From positions 1 to 64,000 of the forward strand of contig NZ_LZSQ01000124.1 of assembly GCF_001665535.1 (NCBI RefSeq): DNA of 64,000 nt, given 5' to 3'. Origin of the DNA: Mycobacterium sp. 852002-51961_SCH5331710. GTDB lineage: Bacteria > Actinomycetota > Actinomycetes > Mycobacteriales > Mycobacteriaceae. Below the pieces are notes generated by a model, which worked only from the letters and a program-made list of their open reading frames with translations, searched no databases and had not been told where the DNA came from. Positions 1 to 7,574 of the stretch are shown piece by piece. How positions within the stretch are numbered: position 1 is the first letter of the stretch; each line of letters begins with the position of its first letter. Both the position numbers and the translations under genes were made by a program.

Positions 1-18
1 GATGTGTATAAGAGACAG
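1..18 (+). other. Tn5/Nextera mosaic-end adapter remnant (artefact)
   Basis: The first 18 bases match the last 18 bases of the 19-bp Tn5 mosaic end used in tagmentation libraries (GATGTGTATAAGAGACAG). It is AT-rich next to a GC-rich genome and sits exactly at the window edge. It is library adapter left on a contig end, not organism DNA. Confidence 0.95.
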
Positions 19-213
19 GCGGCGGAACAGCGTGCCCTTGCCCACGCCGGCCGCCGTGGCGATGTCGTCGGTGGTGACCGAATCGGCACCGCGCTCGGCG
101 ATCAGGCGGCGAGCGGCATCGAGAAGTAGTGTCCGGTTGCGGGCGGCGTCGCCGCGTTCGTGTGGAGTTTCGTCGGTGACCGACAACTCGTTGATGGGGC
201 GAGGCGCGGCCAT
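19..213 (-). CDS. TetR-family transcriptional regulator, N-terminal part only
   Basis: Reading leftwards from ATG at 213 gives 65 codons that run into the adapter. The visible part is a disordered start (MAAPRPINEL...) followed by a TetR DNA-binding domain: helix 1 (LLLDAARRLIAERG), then the helix-turn-helix with VTTDDIATAAGVGKGTLFRR. The ligand-binding C-terminal domain is missing because the contig ends. It is divergent from the FMN reductase at 306, with a perfect inverted repeat in the 92-bp gap. A repressor acting on itself and on that flavoprotein is the usual arrangement; the effector cannot be guessed. Confidence 0.85.
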
Positions 214-242
214 GTCAGCAGTTTAGTTCAGGCGGAATTATT

Positions 243-256
243 CGGACTGTAGTCCG
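243..256. promoter_or_regulatory. Inverted repeat, probable TetR operator
   Basis: CGGACT-GT-AGTCCG is a perfect 6+6 palindrome with a 2-base centre. It lies midway between the divergent tetR and FMN reductase starts, where a repressor would cover both promoters. Assignment to the adjacent TetR is by position only. Confidence 0.55.
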
Positions 257-305
257 GTTCTGCTGTGCGAGGATCTTCACCGACGACGAAGGGATGAGAA
301 CAACG

Positions 306-857
306 ATGTCGGACACCTCGAACGTCAACGTGCTGGTGCTGCTGGGCAGCCTCCGGGCGGCGTCGATCAACCGGCAGCTGGTCGAGCTCGCGCTCGAATC
401 CGCACCGGACGGCGCGCATCTGGAGTTCTTCGACCGGCTGGGTGAGCTGCCGTTCTACAACGAGGACATCGACAACGAGGACGTCGCCGAACCGGTGGTG
501 GCGTTGCGCCAGGCCGCGGCCGATGCGGATGCCGCGCTGGTCGTCACGCCCGAGTACAACGGCAGCATCCCGGGTGTGCTCAAGAACGCGATCGACTGGC
601 TGTCGCGGCCCTACGGCAACAGCGCGCTCAAGGACAAGCCGTTTGCCGTCGTCGGCGCGGCGCTCGGGCGGTATGGCGGCCAGTGGGCGCATGACGACAC
701 GCGCAAGAGCTTCGGCATCGCGGGGCCGCGAGTCGTCGAGGACCTCACGTTGTCGGTGCCGAGCAAGACGTTCGACGGAAAGCACCCGCGGGAGAACGCC
801 GAGGTCGCCGCGAACCTGCGCGATGTCATCGGCAAGTTGGCGGCCGAGGTCGGCTGA
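306..857 (+). CDS. NADPH-dependent FMN reductase (flavodoxin-fold quinone/chromate reductase family)
   Basis: A 183-aa cytoplasmic flavoprotein of the NADPH_FMN_red family, which reduces quinones, chromate or similar electrophiles with NAD(P)H. The phosphate-binding loop is near the N-terminus (LLGSLRAASINRQL) and the second flavin/active-site motif is PEYNGSIPGVLKNAIDWLSR at about residues 84-103. Length is normal for the family. ATG 306 is preferred over the in-frame ATG at 294 because it follows a purine-rich stretch at usable spacing. The divergent TetR gene and shared palindrome suggest induction by an electrophile; the substrate is unknown. Confidence 0.85.
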   Translation: MSDTSNVNVLVLLGSLRAASINRQLVELALESAPDGAHLEFFDRLGELPFYNEDIDNEDVAEPVVALRQAAADADAALVVTPEYNGSIPGVLKNAIDWLSRPYGNSALKDKPFAVVGAALGRYGGQWAHDDTRKSFGIAGPRVVEDLTLSVPSKTFDGKHPRENAEVAANLRDVIGKLAAEVG

Positions 858-1318
858 GGACTTCATATTCGCAGGCCGTCGGCTCGGTCGAACGACCCGC
901 CGGCGGCTTTGCTGTCCGATCCGGGTGTCCCGGCCCGTTGTCGGTGCGGACTGCTATATCTAGTGCCCCTCGCGCGACACGACGCGAATGTGACGTGCGA
1001 CACGCCGACGGGAGGCGCGGTGAAAAGCTTACGACCTGGGAATTCCAAAATTGTTATTCAGAACATCTGGTATTCCTTCGCAATGTCGGACACTAGGTGT
1101 AGTGTTTCGAACACCGACAGGCCCCACGGTTCCCAAGCCTTCCGAGGGCCGGCCGGAGCCCCCGATCCCGGTTGTCTGGGCGTCACAGACACACCGCCGG
1201 TGGCCCCGGACGGCAGGAATTTCCAGGGTCTCCGGGCTGCTGATATTCGATGAATCTCGGCGAGATGAAGTGTTCGACCAGTTGCCAGTCCCCTCGTTCG
1301 CATAGGAGCCGTACCCCG
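858..1318 (+). other. Gene-free leader and promoter region of nrdHIE
   Basis: About 460 bases without a convincing gene. Open frames here lack family matches and ribosome binding sites. The only clear signals are the NrdR-type palindrome at 1090-1105 and a purine-rich stretch before nrdH. If transcription starts near the NrdR box, the 5' leader is about 200 nt. I looked for an adenosylcobalamin riboswitch (B12 box), because these are associated with ribonucleotide reductases, and did not see one. Confidence 0.5.
1090..1105. promoter_or_regulatory. NrdR box upstream of nrdHIE
   Basis: ACACTAGGTGTAGTGT is a 16-bp palindrome with perfect ACACTA/TAGTGT arms and fits the NrdR consensus (acaCwAtATaTwGtgt). 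NrdR represses ribonucleotide reductase genes when dATP is high. NrdR usually binds paired boxes about 31-32 bp apart. A weak candidate partner starts at 1058 (TCAGAACATCTGGTAT, 32 bp upstream); its match is poor. Confidence 0.75.
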
Positions 1319-1573
1319 ATGACTCAGCACTCGATCACCGTGTACACCAAGCCCGCTTGCGTGCAGTGCAACGCCACCTACAAGGCGTTGGACAAGCAGG
1401 GCCTCGCCTACGAGACCGTCGACATCAGCCTCGACAGCGAAGCCCGCGATTACGTGATGGCACTCGGTTACCTGCAGGCCCCGGTCGTCGTGGTCGGCAA
1501 CGAGCACTGGTCGGGCTTCCGGCCCGACCGCATCAAGGCGCTCGGAGCCGGAGCGGTCGCGGCGACGGCTTAG
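1319..1573 (+). CDS. nrdH: Glutaredoxin-like protein NrdH
   Basis: An 84-aa thioredoxin-reductase-dependent redoxin that supplies electrons to the class Ib ribonucleotide reductase NrdEF. The sequence starts MTQHSITVYTKPACVQCNATYKA, with the NrdH signature CVQC active site at residues 14-17, and carries GYLQAPVVVVGNEHWSGFRPD, the typical cis-Pro and C-terminal motif. ATG 1319 gives the family's usual length. It is the first gene of nrdH-nrdI-nrdE, the same order as Rv3053c-Rv3051c. The NrdR-type box upstream points to dATP-responsive repression. Confidence 0.96.
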   Translation: MTQHSITVYTKPACVQCNATYKALDKQGLAYETVDISLDSEARDYVMALGYLQAPVVVVGNEHWSGFRPDRIKALGAGAVAATA

Positions 1574-1604
1574 GGGTACTCGGACGGGCAGAAAGGGGGT
1601 AGTC

Positions 1605-2048
1605 GTGAGCAACCTCGTCTACTTCTCCAGCGTCTCGGAGAACACCCATCGTTTCGTCCAGAAGCTGGGACTGCCCGCGATCCGGATTCCACTGCACGGG
1701 CGAATCGAGGTCGACGAGCCCTACGTGCTGGTGCTGCCCACCTACGGCGGTGGGCGGGCCACACCGGACATCAACGACGGTGGCTATGTGCCCAAGCAGG
1801 TCATCGCGTTTCTCAACAATGAACACAACCGGTCGTTGATCCGCGGCGTCATCGCCGCGGGCAACAACAACTTCGGCGCCGAGTTCGCCTACGCGGGCAA
1901 TGTCGTGTCCCGCAAGTGCGGCGTTCCGTACCTGTATCGCTTCGAACTGATGGGAACCCCGGACGACGTCGACGCCGTCCGATCGGGTCTGGAAGAGTTT
2001 TGGAAGGACCAGACGTGTCACCAACCGTCACAGCTGCAGAGCCTGTAA
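1605..2048 (+). CDS. nrdI: Ribonucleotide reductase assembly flavodoxin NrdI
   Basis: A 147-aa flavodoxin-like protein. In class Ib systems, reduced NrdI makes the oxidant that assembles the Mn(III)2-tyrosyl radical in NrdF. The FMN-phosphate loop is at the N-terminus (VYFSSVSENTHRFVQKL), and PTYGGG and AAGNNNFGAEFAYAG flank the flavin as in other NrdI proteins. The start is GTG 1605, preceded by AGAAAGGGGGTAGTC. It lies 31 bp after nrdH, and its 3' end overlaps nrdE by 34 bp, suggesting translational coupling. Confidence 0.95.
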   Translation: MSNLVYFSSVSENTHRFVQKLGLPAIRIPLHGRIEVDEPYVLVLPTYGGGRATPDINDGGYVPKQVIAFLNNEHNRSLIRGVIAAGNNNFGAEFAYAGNVVSRKCGVPYLYRFELMGTPDDVDAVRSGLEEFWKDQTCHQPSQLQSL

Positions 2049-4183
2049 CGGCCGCGCCGGCCACGCTGCCGGGCGAGACGGATTACCACGCGCTCAACGC
2101 GATGCTGAATCTGTACGACGCCGACGGCAAGATTCAGTTCGACAAGGATGTGCTGGCCGCGCGCGAGTACTTCCTGCAGCACGTCAACCAGAACACGGTT
2201 TTCTTCCACAATCAGGACGAGAAGCTCGACTACCTGATCCAGAAGGAGTACTACGAGCGCGAGGTGCTCGACCAGTACTCGCGCAACTTCGTCAAGACGC
2301 TGCTGGATCGCGCGTACGCCAAGAAGTTCCGGTTTCCGACGTTCCTCGGCGCGTTCAAGTACTACACCTCCTACACGCTGAAGACGTTCGACGGTAAGCG
2401 GTACCTGGAGCGCTTCGAGGACCGCGTGGTGATGGTGGCCCTCACGCTCGCCGCCGGTGACACCACGCTGGCCGAGAAGCTGGTCGACGAGATCATCGAC
2501 GGCCGGTTCCAGCCGGCCACCCCGACGTTCCTCAACTCGGGCAAGAAGCAGCGCGGCGAGCCGGTGTCCTGCTTCCTGCTGCGCATCGAGGACAACATGG
2601 AGTCGATCGGCCGCTCCATCAACTCCGCTCTGCAGCTGTCCAAGCGCGGCGGCGGAGTCGCCTTGCTGCTGAGCAACATTCGTGAGCACGGCGCCCCGAT
2701 CAAGAACATCGAGAACCAGAGCTCGGGCGTAATTCCCATCATGAAACTGCTCGAGGACTCGTTCTCGTACGCCAACCAGCTCGGTGCCCGTCAAGGTGCC
2801 GGTGCGGTGTACCTGCACGCGCACCATCCCGACATCTACCGGTTCCTCGACACCAAGCGCGAGAACGCCGACGAGAAGATCCGGATCAAGACGCTGAGCC
2901 TGGGCGTGGTGATTCCGGACATCACGTTCGAGCTGGCCAAGAAGAACGAGGACATGTACCTGTTCTCGCCGTACGACGTCGAGCGCGTCTACGGCCTGCC
3001 GTTCGCCGACATGTCGGTGACCGAGAAGTACTACGAGATGGTCGACGACAGCCGGATCCGCAAGACGAAGATCAAGGCCCGCGAGTTCTTCCAGACGTTG
3101 GCCGAGTTGCAGTTCGAGTCGGGCTACCCGTACATCATGTTCGAGGACACGGTGAATCGGGCCAACCCGATCGACGGAAAGATCACCCACTCCAACCTGT
3201 GCTCGGAGATCCTCCAGGTCTCCACGCCGTCGGAGTTCAACGACGACCTGTCCTACAAGAAGGTCGGCAAGGACATCTCCTGCAACCTGGGTTCGCTCAA
3301 CATCGCCAAGGCGATGGACTCGCCGGACTTCGCCCAGACGGTCGAGGTGGCCATCCGGGCGCTGACCGCGGTGAGCGATCAGACGAGCATCACCTCGGTG
3401 CCGTCGATCGAGCAGGGCAACAACGACTCTCACGCGATCGGCCTCGGGCAGATGAACCTGCACGGGTATCTGGCGCGTGAGCGGATCTTCTACGGGTCCG
3501 AAGAGGGCGTCGACTTCACCAACATCTACTTCTACACGGTGCTCTATCACGCGCTACGGGCATCGAATCGCATTGCGATCGAGCGGGGTACGGCGTTCAA
3601 GGGCTTCGAGAAGTCCAAGTACGCCACCGGCGAGTTCTTCGACAAGTACACCGAGCAGGTGTGGGAGCCCAAAACCGACAAGGTCCGTCAGCTCTTCGCC
3701 GATGCCGACATCCGGATCCCCGACCAGGAGGACTGGAAGCGGCTGAAGGAGTCGGTGCAGCAGCACGGCATCTACAACCAGAACCTGCAGGCGGTGCCGC
3801 CGACGGGCTCGATCAGCTACATCAACCACTCGACCAGCTCGATCCACCCGATCGCCAGCAAGGTCGAGATCCGCAAGGAAGGCAAGATCGGTCGCGTCTA
3901 CTATCCGGCGCCCTACATGACTAACGACAACCTGGAGTACTTCCAGGACGCGTACGAGATCGGGTACGAGAAGGTCATCGACACCTACGCCGCGGCCACC
4001 CAGCACGTGGACCAGGGCCTGAGCCTGACGTTGTTCTTCAAGGACACGGCCACCACGCGCGATGTGAACAAGGCGCAGATCTACGCCTGGCGCAAGGGCA
4101 TCAAGACGCTCTACTACATCCGGTTGCGCCAAATGGCTTTGGAGGGAACCGAAGTCGAGGGCTGCGTCAGCTGCATGCTGTAG
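2015..4183 (+). CDS. nrdE: Class Ib ribonucleoside-diphosphate reductase, alpha subunit NrdE
   Basis: The 722-aa catalytic subunit reduces ribonucleoside diphosphates to deoxyribonucleotides. The reducible cysteine pair and radical cysteine regions are visible (PVSCFLLRIEDN; DISCNLGSLNIAKAMD), as is the C-terminal shuttle pair in EGCVSCML. The finger-loop region PTGSISYINHSTSSIHP is intact. The frame is open upstream, but GTG 2015 follows GGAAGGACC at good spacing, gives VSPTVTAAEP, and matches the length of the M. tuberculosis protein, so I chose it. A strong hairpin follows the stop. Confidence 0.96.
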   Translation: MSPTVTAAEPVTAAPATLPGETDYHALNAMLNLYDADGKIQFDKDVLAAREYFLQHVNQNTVFFHNQDEKLDYLIQKEYYEREVLDQYSRNFVKTLLDRAYAKKFRFPTFLGAFKYYTSYTLKTFDGKRYLERFEDRVVMVALTLAAGDTTLAEKLVDEIIDGRFQPATPTFLNSGKKQRGEPVSCFLLRIEDNMESIGRSINSALQLSKRGGGVALLLSNIREHGAPIKNIENQSSGVIPIMKLLEDSFSYANQLGARQGAGAVYLHAHHPDIYRFLDTKRENADEKIRIKTLSLGVVIPDITFELAKKNEDMYLFSPYDVERVYGLPFADMSVTEKYYEMVDDSRIRKTKIKAREFFQTLAELQFESGYPYIMFEDTVNRANPIDGKITHSNLCSEILQVSTPSEFNDDLSYKKVGKDISCNLGSLNIAKAMDSPDFAQTVEVAIRALTAVSDQTSITSVPSIEQGNNDSHAIGLGQMNLHGYLARERIFYGSEEGVDFTNIYFYTVLYHALRASNRIAIERGTAFKGFEKSKYATGEFFDKYTEQVWEPKTDKVRQLFADADIRIPDQEDWKRLKESVQQHGIYNQNLQAVPPTGSISYINHSTSSIHPIASKVEIRKEGKIGRVYYPAPYMTNDNLEYFQDAYEIGYEKVIDTYAAATQHVDQGLSLTLFFKDTATTRDVNKAQIYAWRKGIKTLYYIRLRQMALEGTEVEGCVSCML

Positions 4184-4189
4184 CGCCGC

Positions 4190-4224
4190 CCCGCCGAGTG
4201 TCGGCTGAGCCGACACTCGGCGGG
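4190..4224. terminator. Perfect 17-bp hairpin between nrdE and a convergent gene
   Basis: Arms 4190-4206 and 4208-4224 are exactly complementary (CCGCCGAGTGTCGGCT and its complement) around a single base, so the real loop is a few bases. It starts 6 bp after the nrdE stop and ends 5 bp before the stop of the convergent gene. There is no U-tract, as is common in mycobacteria. It probably stops transcription from both sides. Confidence 0.75.
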
Positions 4225-4229
4225 CGCCA

Positions 4230-4532
4230 CTAGCCCGCCGCGAAGACGGGCAGGCGGTCCACCCGCGTCAGCACCGGGTGCTTCGGCGGAACGCCGGGGC
4301 CGGGTTGGGCCTCCTCTGGCTTCGCCTCGTGGTCGATCCAGCATTCGCCGGTTTTCTCGTCGTAGTCGCCGCCGTAGAAGACGCAGCAGACGCCAAGACC
4401 GTCGGTGTCCTGGTGGTCGGCTGCGCACTCCCAGAAGTCGTCGCTGACCGGGACGGCGCCGGCGGCCGCGGCCAGCCCGATCGCCACGCCGACCGTCGCC
4501 GCGGTGGTTGCCAGAAGTCGTGTGAGGTTCAT
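4230..4532 (-). CDS. Small secreted cysteine-containing protein of unknown function
   Basis: 100 aa. Start ATG 4532 gives a clear signal peptide (MNLTRLLATTAATVGVAIGLAAAAGAV, cleavage near residue 27-28). The mature part is acidic and has four cysteines (WECAADHQDTDGLGVCCVFY and GECWIDHE), which suggests two disulphides, followed by a Pro-rich tail. The frame stays open upstream to 4694, but that extension has no signal peptide logic. I do not recognise the family. It is divergent from the secreted protein at 4804 and may share its iron-type control region. Confidence 0.7.
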   Translation of the reverse strand: MNLTRLLATTAATVGVAIGLAAAAGAVPVSDDFWECAADHQDTDGLGVCCVFYGGDYDEKTGECWIDHEAKPEEAQPGPGVPPKHPVLTRVDRLPVFAAG

Positions 4533-4727
4533 GGCGTAGAGCGTGCTGCCGCGAAGTTCCTTGCGGAACGGGGCGCGCACCGCGACCCGACGCGTCCCGA
4601 TGAGGGATGGCGCCGCGGCGGGGTTAGGGGTGTAGGGGGCCGATCGCCGAGCGGACAGTTCTGAACGCAAAACACCACGTCGAGGTGCAAACAACCGCGC
4701 GCTCGGCGCGAGGATGGCCGGGCGATA

Positions 4728-4746
4728 GCAGGTAAGGCTTGCCTCA
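4728..4746. promoter_or_regulatory. Putative IdeR (iron) box
   Basis: GCAGGTAAGGCTTGCCTCA resembles the mycobacterial IdeR 19-mer TTAGGTTAGGCTAACCTAA, with AGG-T-AGGCT-CCT conserved and dyad symmetry. It overlaps the -35 element of the promoter at 4739-4767, the classic position for repression by iron-loaded IdeR. It could act on the gene at 4804 and possibly on the divergent gene starting at 4532. Confidence 0.6.
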
Positions 4747-4767
4747 GTTTTTATTGACGTCTACATT
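4739..4767 (+). promoter_or_regulatory. SigA-type promoter for the 4804 operon
   Basis: TTGCCT (4739-4744), a 17-base spacer, then TACATT (4762-4767). The -35 half lies inside the putative IdeR box. AGGAG at 4791-4795 gives an 8-base spacing to ATG 4804. Confidence 0.5.
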
Positions 4768-4803
4768 AACCGGAAACATTTCCTCTAAATAGGAGAGCGG
4801 TTG

Positions 4804-5289
4804 ATGCTCAGGCGCCTGTGCTTTCTCGCGGCGACGATGGTCGCCGCCGCCTCGTTCGCTCCAGCGGCGCAAGCCCAGCCCGGCCCGGAGCACGAGTTGC
4901 CGGCTGCGGACCACGAGTTCGCGATCACCTCCGAGGTGCCGTCGCTGGAGGAACTCGACCAGCAGATCCGGTTGCTGGTCGCCACTCCCGCACCGGACGC
5001 GGTCAAGGCCGCGCAACTCGAGGGCGGCAGCCGCGCGGTCGTCGTGCCGAAGATGGTCTATCGGGTCGGCTTCTTCCGCCCGCCGCGCGGATCGAGCGTG
5101 GTGACCGGTCCCGAGACCCATGACGGTGATCGCCACACCGCGATCATCAACGCCACCAGGCAGGGGTCGCCGACCGTGCGCGTCGAGGCCGAATGGCGTC
5201 GGATCGACGGCCGCTGGAAGCTCGCGAGCAAGTCGCTGTGCAACGGCATCAAGACTCTCGGCCTGCCGATCCCGTGCAACTTCGAATGA
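4804..5289 (+). CDS. Secreted protein of unknown function, first gene of a putative iron-regulated operon
   Basis: 161 aa with a clean Sec signal peptide (MLRRLCFLAATMVAAASFAPAAQAQ, AQA-Q cleavage near residue 24). The mature domain contains a predicted beta-rich region ending in RVEAEWRRIDGRWKLASKSLC and a C-terminal cysteine pair (SLCNGIK...IPCNFE). ATG 4804 is preferred over TTG 4801 because AGGAG is then 8 bases away. It is followed after 7 bp by an ABC ATPase, a permease and a methyltransferase in the same direction, so it may be an exported partner of that set. No family recognised. Confidence 0.75.
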   Translation: MLRRLCFLAATMVAAASFAPAAQAQPGPEHELPAADHEFAITSEVPSLEELDQQIRLLVATPAPDAVKAAQLEGGSRAVVVPKMVYRVGFFRPPRGSSVVTGPETHDGDRHTAIINATRQGSPTVRVEAEWRRIDGRWKLASKSLCNGIKTLGLPIPCNFE

Positions 5290-5296
5290 TGACCGC

Positions 5297-5989
5297 GTGA
5301 TCGAAATCGTCAAATTGACCAAGTCGTTCGGTTCTCACCGCGCCGTCGACTCGGTCACCGTCACCTTTCCCGCCGGTTCCGTCACCGCACTCCTCGGGCT
5401 CAACGGTGCGGGCAAGACCACGCTGCTGCGGTTGCTCGCGGGGTTGACCCGTCCCGACAGCGGAACGATCGCGGTGTGTGGTCATCCTCCCGGTCACGAC
5501 CCGGGCGTGCTCGGGTTTCATCTGGGTCCGGCGGCCATGAACCCCCGCCACACCGTGGACCGCCACTTGTCTTGGCTCGCAGCGCTTTCCGGGATCGACG
5601 AGGCGCGGCTCGACGCGGTACTGGTCGAGACCGACCTGCACGCGTTCCGCTCCAAGCGCATCGACCGGCTGTCGCTGGGCATGCGTCAGCGGGTCGCCAT
5701 CGCGGGGGCACTGCTGGCCGACCCGCAGACGCTGCTGTTCGACGAACCGCTCAACGGGCTCGACGTTCCCGGCATCGTCTGGTTCCGCTCGCTGGTTCGT
5801 CGGCTCGCCGAACACGGTCGCACGGTCGTCGTCGCCACCCACCTGCTCGGCGAGGTGGCCCTGACGGCCGACCACGTCGCGCTGCTCAGTCAGGGCAAGA
5901 TACAGGCAGCGGGTGAACTGGCGCAGTTGGCGCCCACCGGTGCCGACACCCGGGAGTGGCTCGAGGCGACGCTGCTGGAGTGCGCATGA
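5297..5989 (+). CDS. ABC transporter ATP-binding protein (ABC-2 export type)
   Basis: 230 aa, one nucleotide-binding domain: Walker A GLNGAGKTT at about residues 36-44, signature LSLGMRQR, Walker B TLLFDEPLNGLD and H-loop ATHLLGE. The start is GTG 5297, since the upstream open sequence belongs to the preceding gene in another frame. Together with the permease whose ATG overlaps its stop, it forms a simple two-gene exporter resembling bacteriocin/antibiotic-type ABC-2 systems. Substrate unknown. It is not convincingly the haem exporter CcmA. The IdeR-type box ahead of the operon suggests expression in low iron. Confidence 0.85.
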   Translation: MIEIVKLTKSFGSHRAVDSVTVTFPAGSVTALLGLNGAGKTTLLRLLAGLTRPDSGTIAVCGHPPGHDPGVLGFHLGPAAMNPRHTVDRHLSWLAALSGIDEARLDAVLVETDLHAFRSKRIDRLSLGMRQRVAIAGALLADPQTLLFDEPLNGLDVPGIVWFRSLVRRLAEHGRTVVVATHLLGEVALTADHVALLSQGKIQAAGELAQLAPTGADTREWLEATLLECA

Positions 5990-6762
5990 CCGCCGCGACG
6001 CTGCGCAGCGCGCGCGCCGAGATCGTCCGCACGGGCGGGCCCAGTCGGCTGTGGACCGTCGTGATCCCCGCGGCGGTGCTGGTTCCGGTGGCGATCACGT
6101 TCGGCATCGCATGGGTCGCCGAGTCCTTCGCGCGCATCCCCGGGCAGATTTCGGTTCTGCAGGTCACCACGTCGAATGCCGCCTACTGGGTCATCACGAT
6201 CACCGTCGCACTGGTGGCCGTGGCAGGGGCCGACGGTCAGGCCGCCGAAACGCGTTACGGCGCCGGTGAATACGTGCGGCTGGCCATACCGCGTGGGTGG
6301 TCGGTGATGCTCGGCCGGTGGTTGTTCTACGGCGCGTTGGGCGCCCTGGTGGCCGTCGTCACGCTTGTCGTGGTGCTCGCGGGGTTGCCGCTCATCGCGC
6401 CGATGGTTTACGGACCGGTGTCGCTGACCGACGAAATCGGTGTGCGACTCCTGTGGACGGTGCCGCTGCTGGCGCTGTTCGCGGCGGGGGCGGGTGTGGG
6501 AGTCGGGGCCCTCACCCGCTCGCCGCTGGCGGCGGTGGGTGGGATCCTGCTGTGGGCGTTCGTGGCCGAGACCGCGGCGGGCTACCTGCCCAGCGGAGCG
6601 ACGCTGCAGCGTTTCATGCCGTTGCTGAACGCGGTGTACGCCACCGGACAGGATGCCGTGCTCATCCCGCCGTGGGGCCAGAACGGCGCCCTGCTCTACG
6701 CATGCTCGGTTTTCACGGCGATCTTCGTGATCGCCGCTATGGGAAGGACAATTCGAAGATGA
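5986..6762 (+). CDS. ABC-2 type transporter permease
   Basis: 258 aa, with about six hydrophobic segments (for example VVIPAAVLVPVAITFGIAW near residue 20, VITITVALVAVAGA, ALGALVAVVTLVVVLAGLPLI, AAVGGILLWAFVAETAAGYL and a final ACSVFTAIFVIAAMG). ATG 5986 overlaps the ATPase stop (ATGA), so the two are translationally coupled. It is the membrane half of the exporter with the preceding ATPase. Nothing in the sequence names the cargo. Confidence 0.8.
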   Translation: MTAATLRSARAEIVRTGGPSRLWTVVIPAAVLVPVAITFGIAWVAESFARIPGQISVLQVTTSNAAYWVITITVALVAVAGADGQAAETRYGAGEYVRLAIPRGWSVMLGRWLFYGALGALVAVVTLVVVLAGLPLIAPMVYGPVSLTDEIGVRLLWTVPLLALFAAGAGVGVGALTRSPLAAVGGILLWAFVAETAAGYLPSGATLQRFMPLLNAVYATGQDAVLIPPWGQNGALLYACSVFTAIFVIAAMGRTIRR

Positions 6763-7562
6763 CTGGTAGAGAATCACTTCCGCTCGCGCAGCGGTCCGAC
6801 GCGGACTTGCCGGGCCACTGGCTGCTGGCCCGGCTGGGCAAGCGGGTGCTGCGGCCCGGCGGTCTCGAGCTGACCAGCCGGCTGCTGGCGGCCGCCGAGA
6901 TCGGCGGCGCCGACGTCGTCGAACTCGGACCGGGCCTGGGCCGCACTGCGACCGACATCGTCGCCCAGCGGCCCCGTTCCTACGTCGGCGTCGACGACAC
7001 CGACGCCACCAGCGAGACCGTGCGCGCGGTCGTCGCACCGGTCGACGGTCAGGTCGTGGTGGCCAATGCCGCCGACACCGGATTGCCCTCGGGCAGCGCC
7101 GATGTGGTGATCGGCGAGGCCATGCTGACGATGCAGGGCGACCGCGACAAGCGCGCGATCGTCGCCGAGGCGTTCCGCGTTCTGCGACCGGGCGGCCGCT
7201 ATGCGATCCACGAACTCGGGCTGCAGCCCGACGATCTCGCGCAGGACACCAAGGACGAGATCCGCCGGGACATGGCGCGCGCGATCAAGGTCAACGCGCG
7301 CCCGCTGACGACCGCCGAATGGGTGGCGCTGCTGACCGAGTCCGGTTTCGAGGTCGTGACCGTCGATCACGCCAAGATGGCGCTGCTGAATCCGGCGCGG
7401 GTGTTGGCCGACGAGGGCTTCACCCGCGCCCTGCGGATCGTCGGCAATCTGATCGTGCGGCCCGCGGCCCGTAAGCGGGTCATCGGTATGCGCAAGACAT
7501 TCCACCGGTATCGGCGCGCGCTGACCGCGGTTGCGGTCGTCGGCGTCGTGCCCACGTCGTGA
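6759..7562 (+). CDS. Class I SAM-dependent methyltransferase (UbiE/Methyltransf_11 type)
   Basis: 267 aa, Rossmann-type methyltransferase: SAM motif I VVELGPGLGRTATDI at about residues 49-63, motif II acidic position in SYVGVDDTD, and post-motif VLRPGGRYAIHELGL. ATG 6759 overlaps the permease stop (ATGA). The acceptor is unknown. As the last gene of the secreted protein/ABC operon it may modify a small molecule that is exported or handled by the transporter, but this is context only. Confidence 0.82.
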   Translation: MTGRESLPLAQRSDADLPGHWLLARLGKRVLRPGGLELTSRLLAAAEIGGADVVELGPGLGRTATDIVAQRPRSYVGVDDTDATSETVRAVVAPVDGQVVVANAADTGLPSGSADVVIGEAMLTMQGDRDKRAIVAEAFRVLRPGGRYAIHELGLQPDDLAQDTKDEIRRDMARAIKVNARPLTTAEWVALLTESGFEVVTVDHAKMALLNPARVLADEGFTRALRIVGNLIVRPAARKRVIGMRKTFHRYRRALTAVAVVGVVPTS

Positions 7563-7574
7563 CAGACTCGAACC

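Noticed and set aside
228..866. Long open frame antisense to the FMN reductase
   Set aside because: It is a GC-rich mirror frame with no family features, no ribosome binding site, and a real gene on the other strand.
909..1305. Open frames in the nrdH leader as possible small genes
   Set aside because: No recognisable domain, odd composition, and they cover the NrdR-type box and leader.
1106..1318. Cobalamin riboswitch in the nrdH leader
   Set aside because: No B12 box or supporting helices could be found by eye.
2018..3550. 510-codon open frame antisense to nrdE
   Set aside because: Composition is the typical mirror of a coding strand in high-GC DNA; nrdE is certain.
5297..6762. ABC pair as the missing CcmA/CcmB
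   Set aside because: The ATPase and permease look like an ABC-2 drug/peptide exporter, sit 30 kb away in a putatively iron-controlled operon, and the permease does not resemble CcmB.
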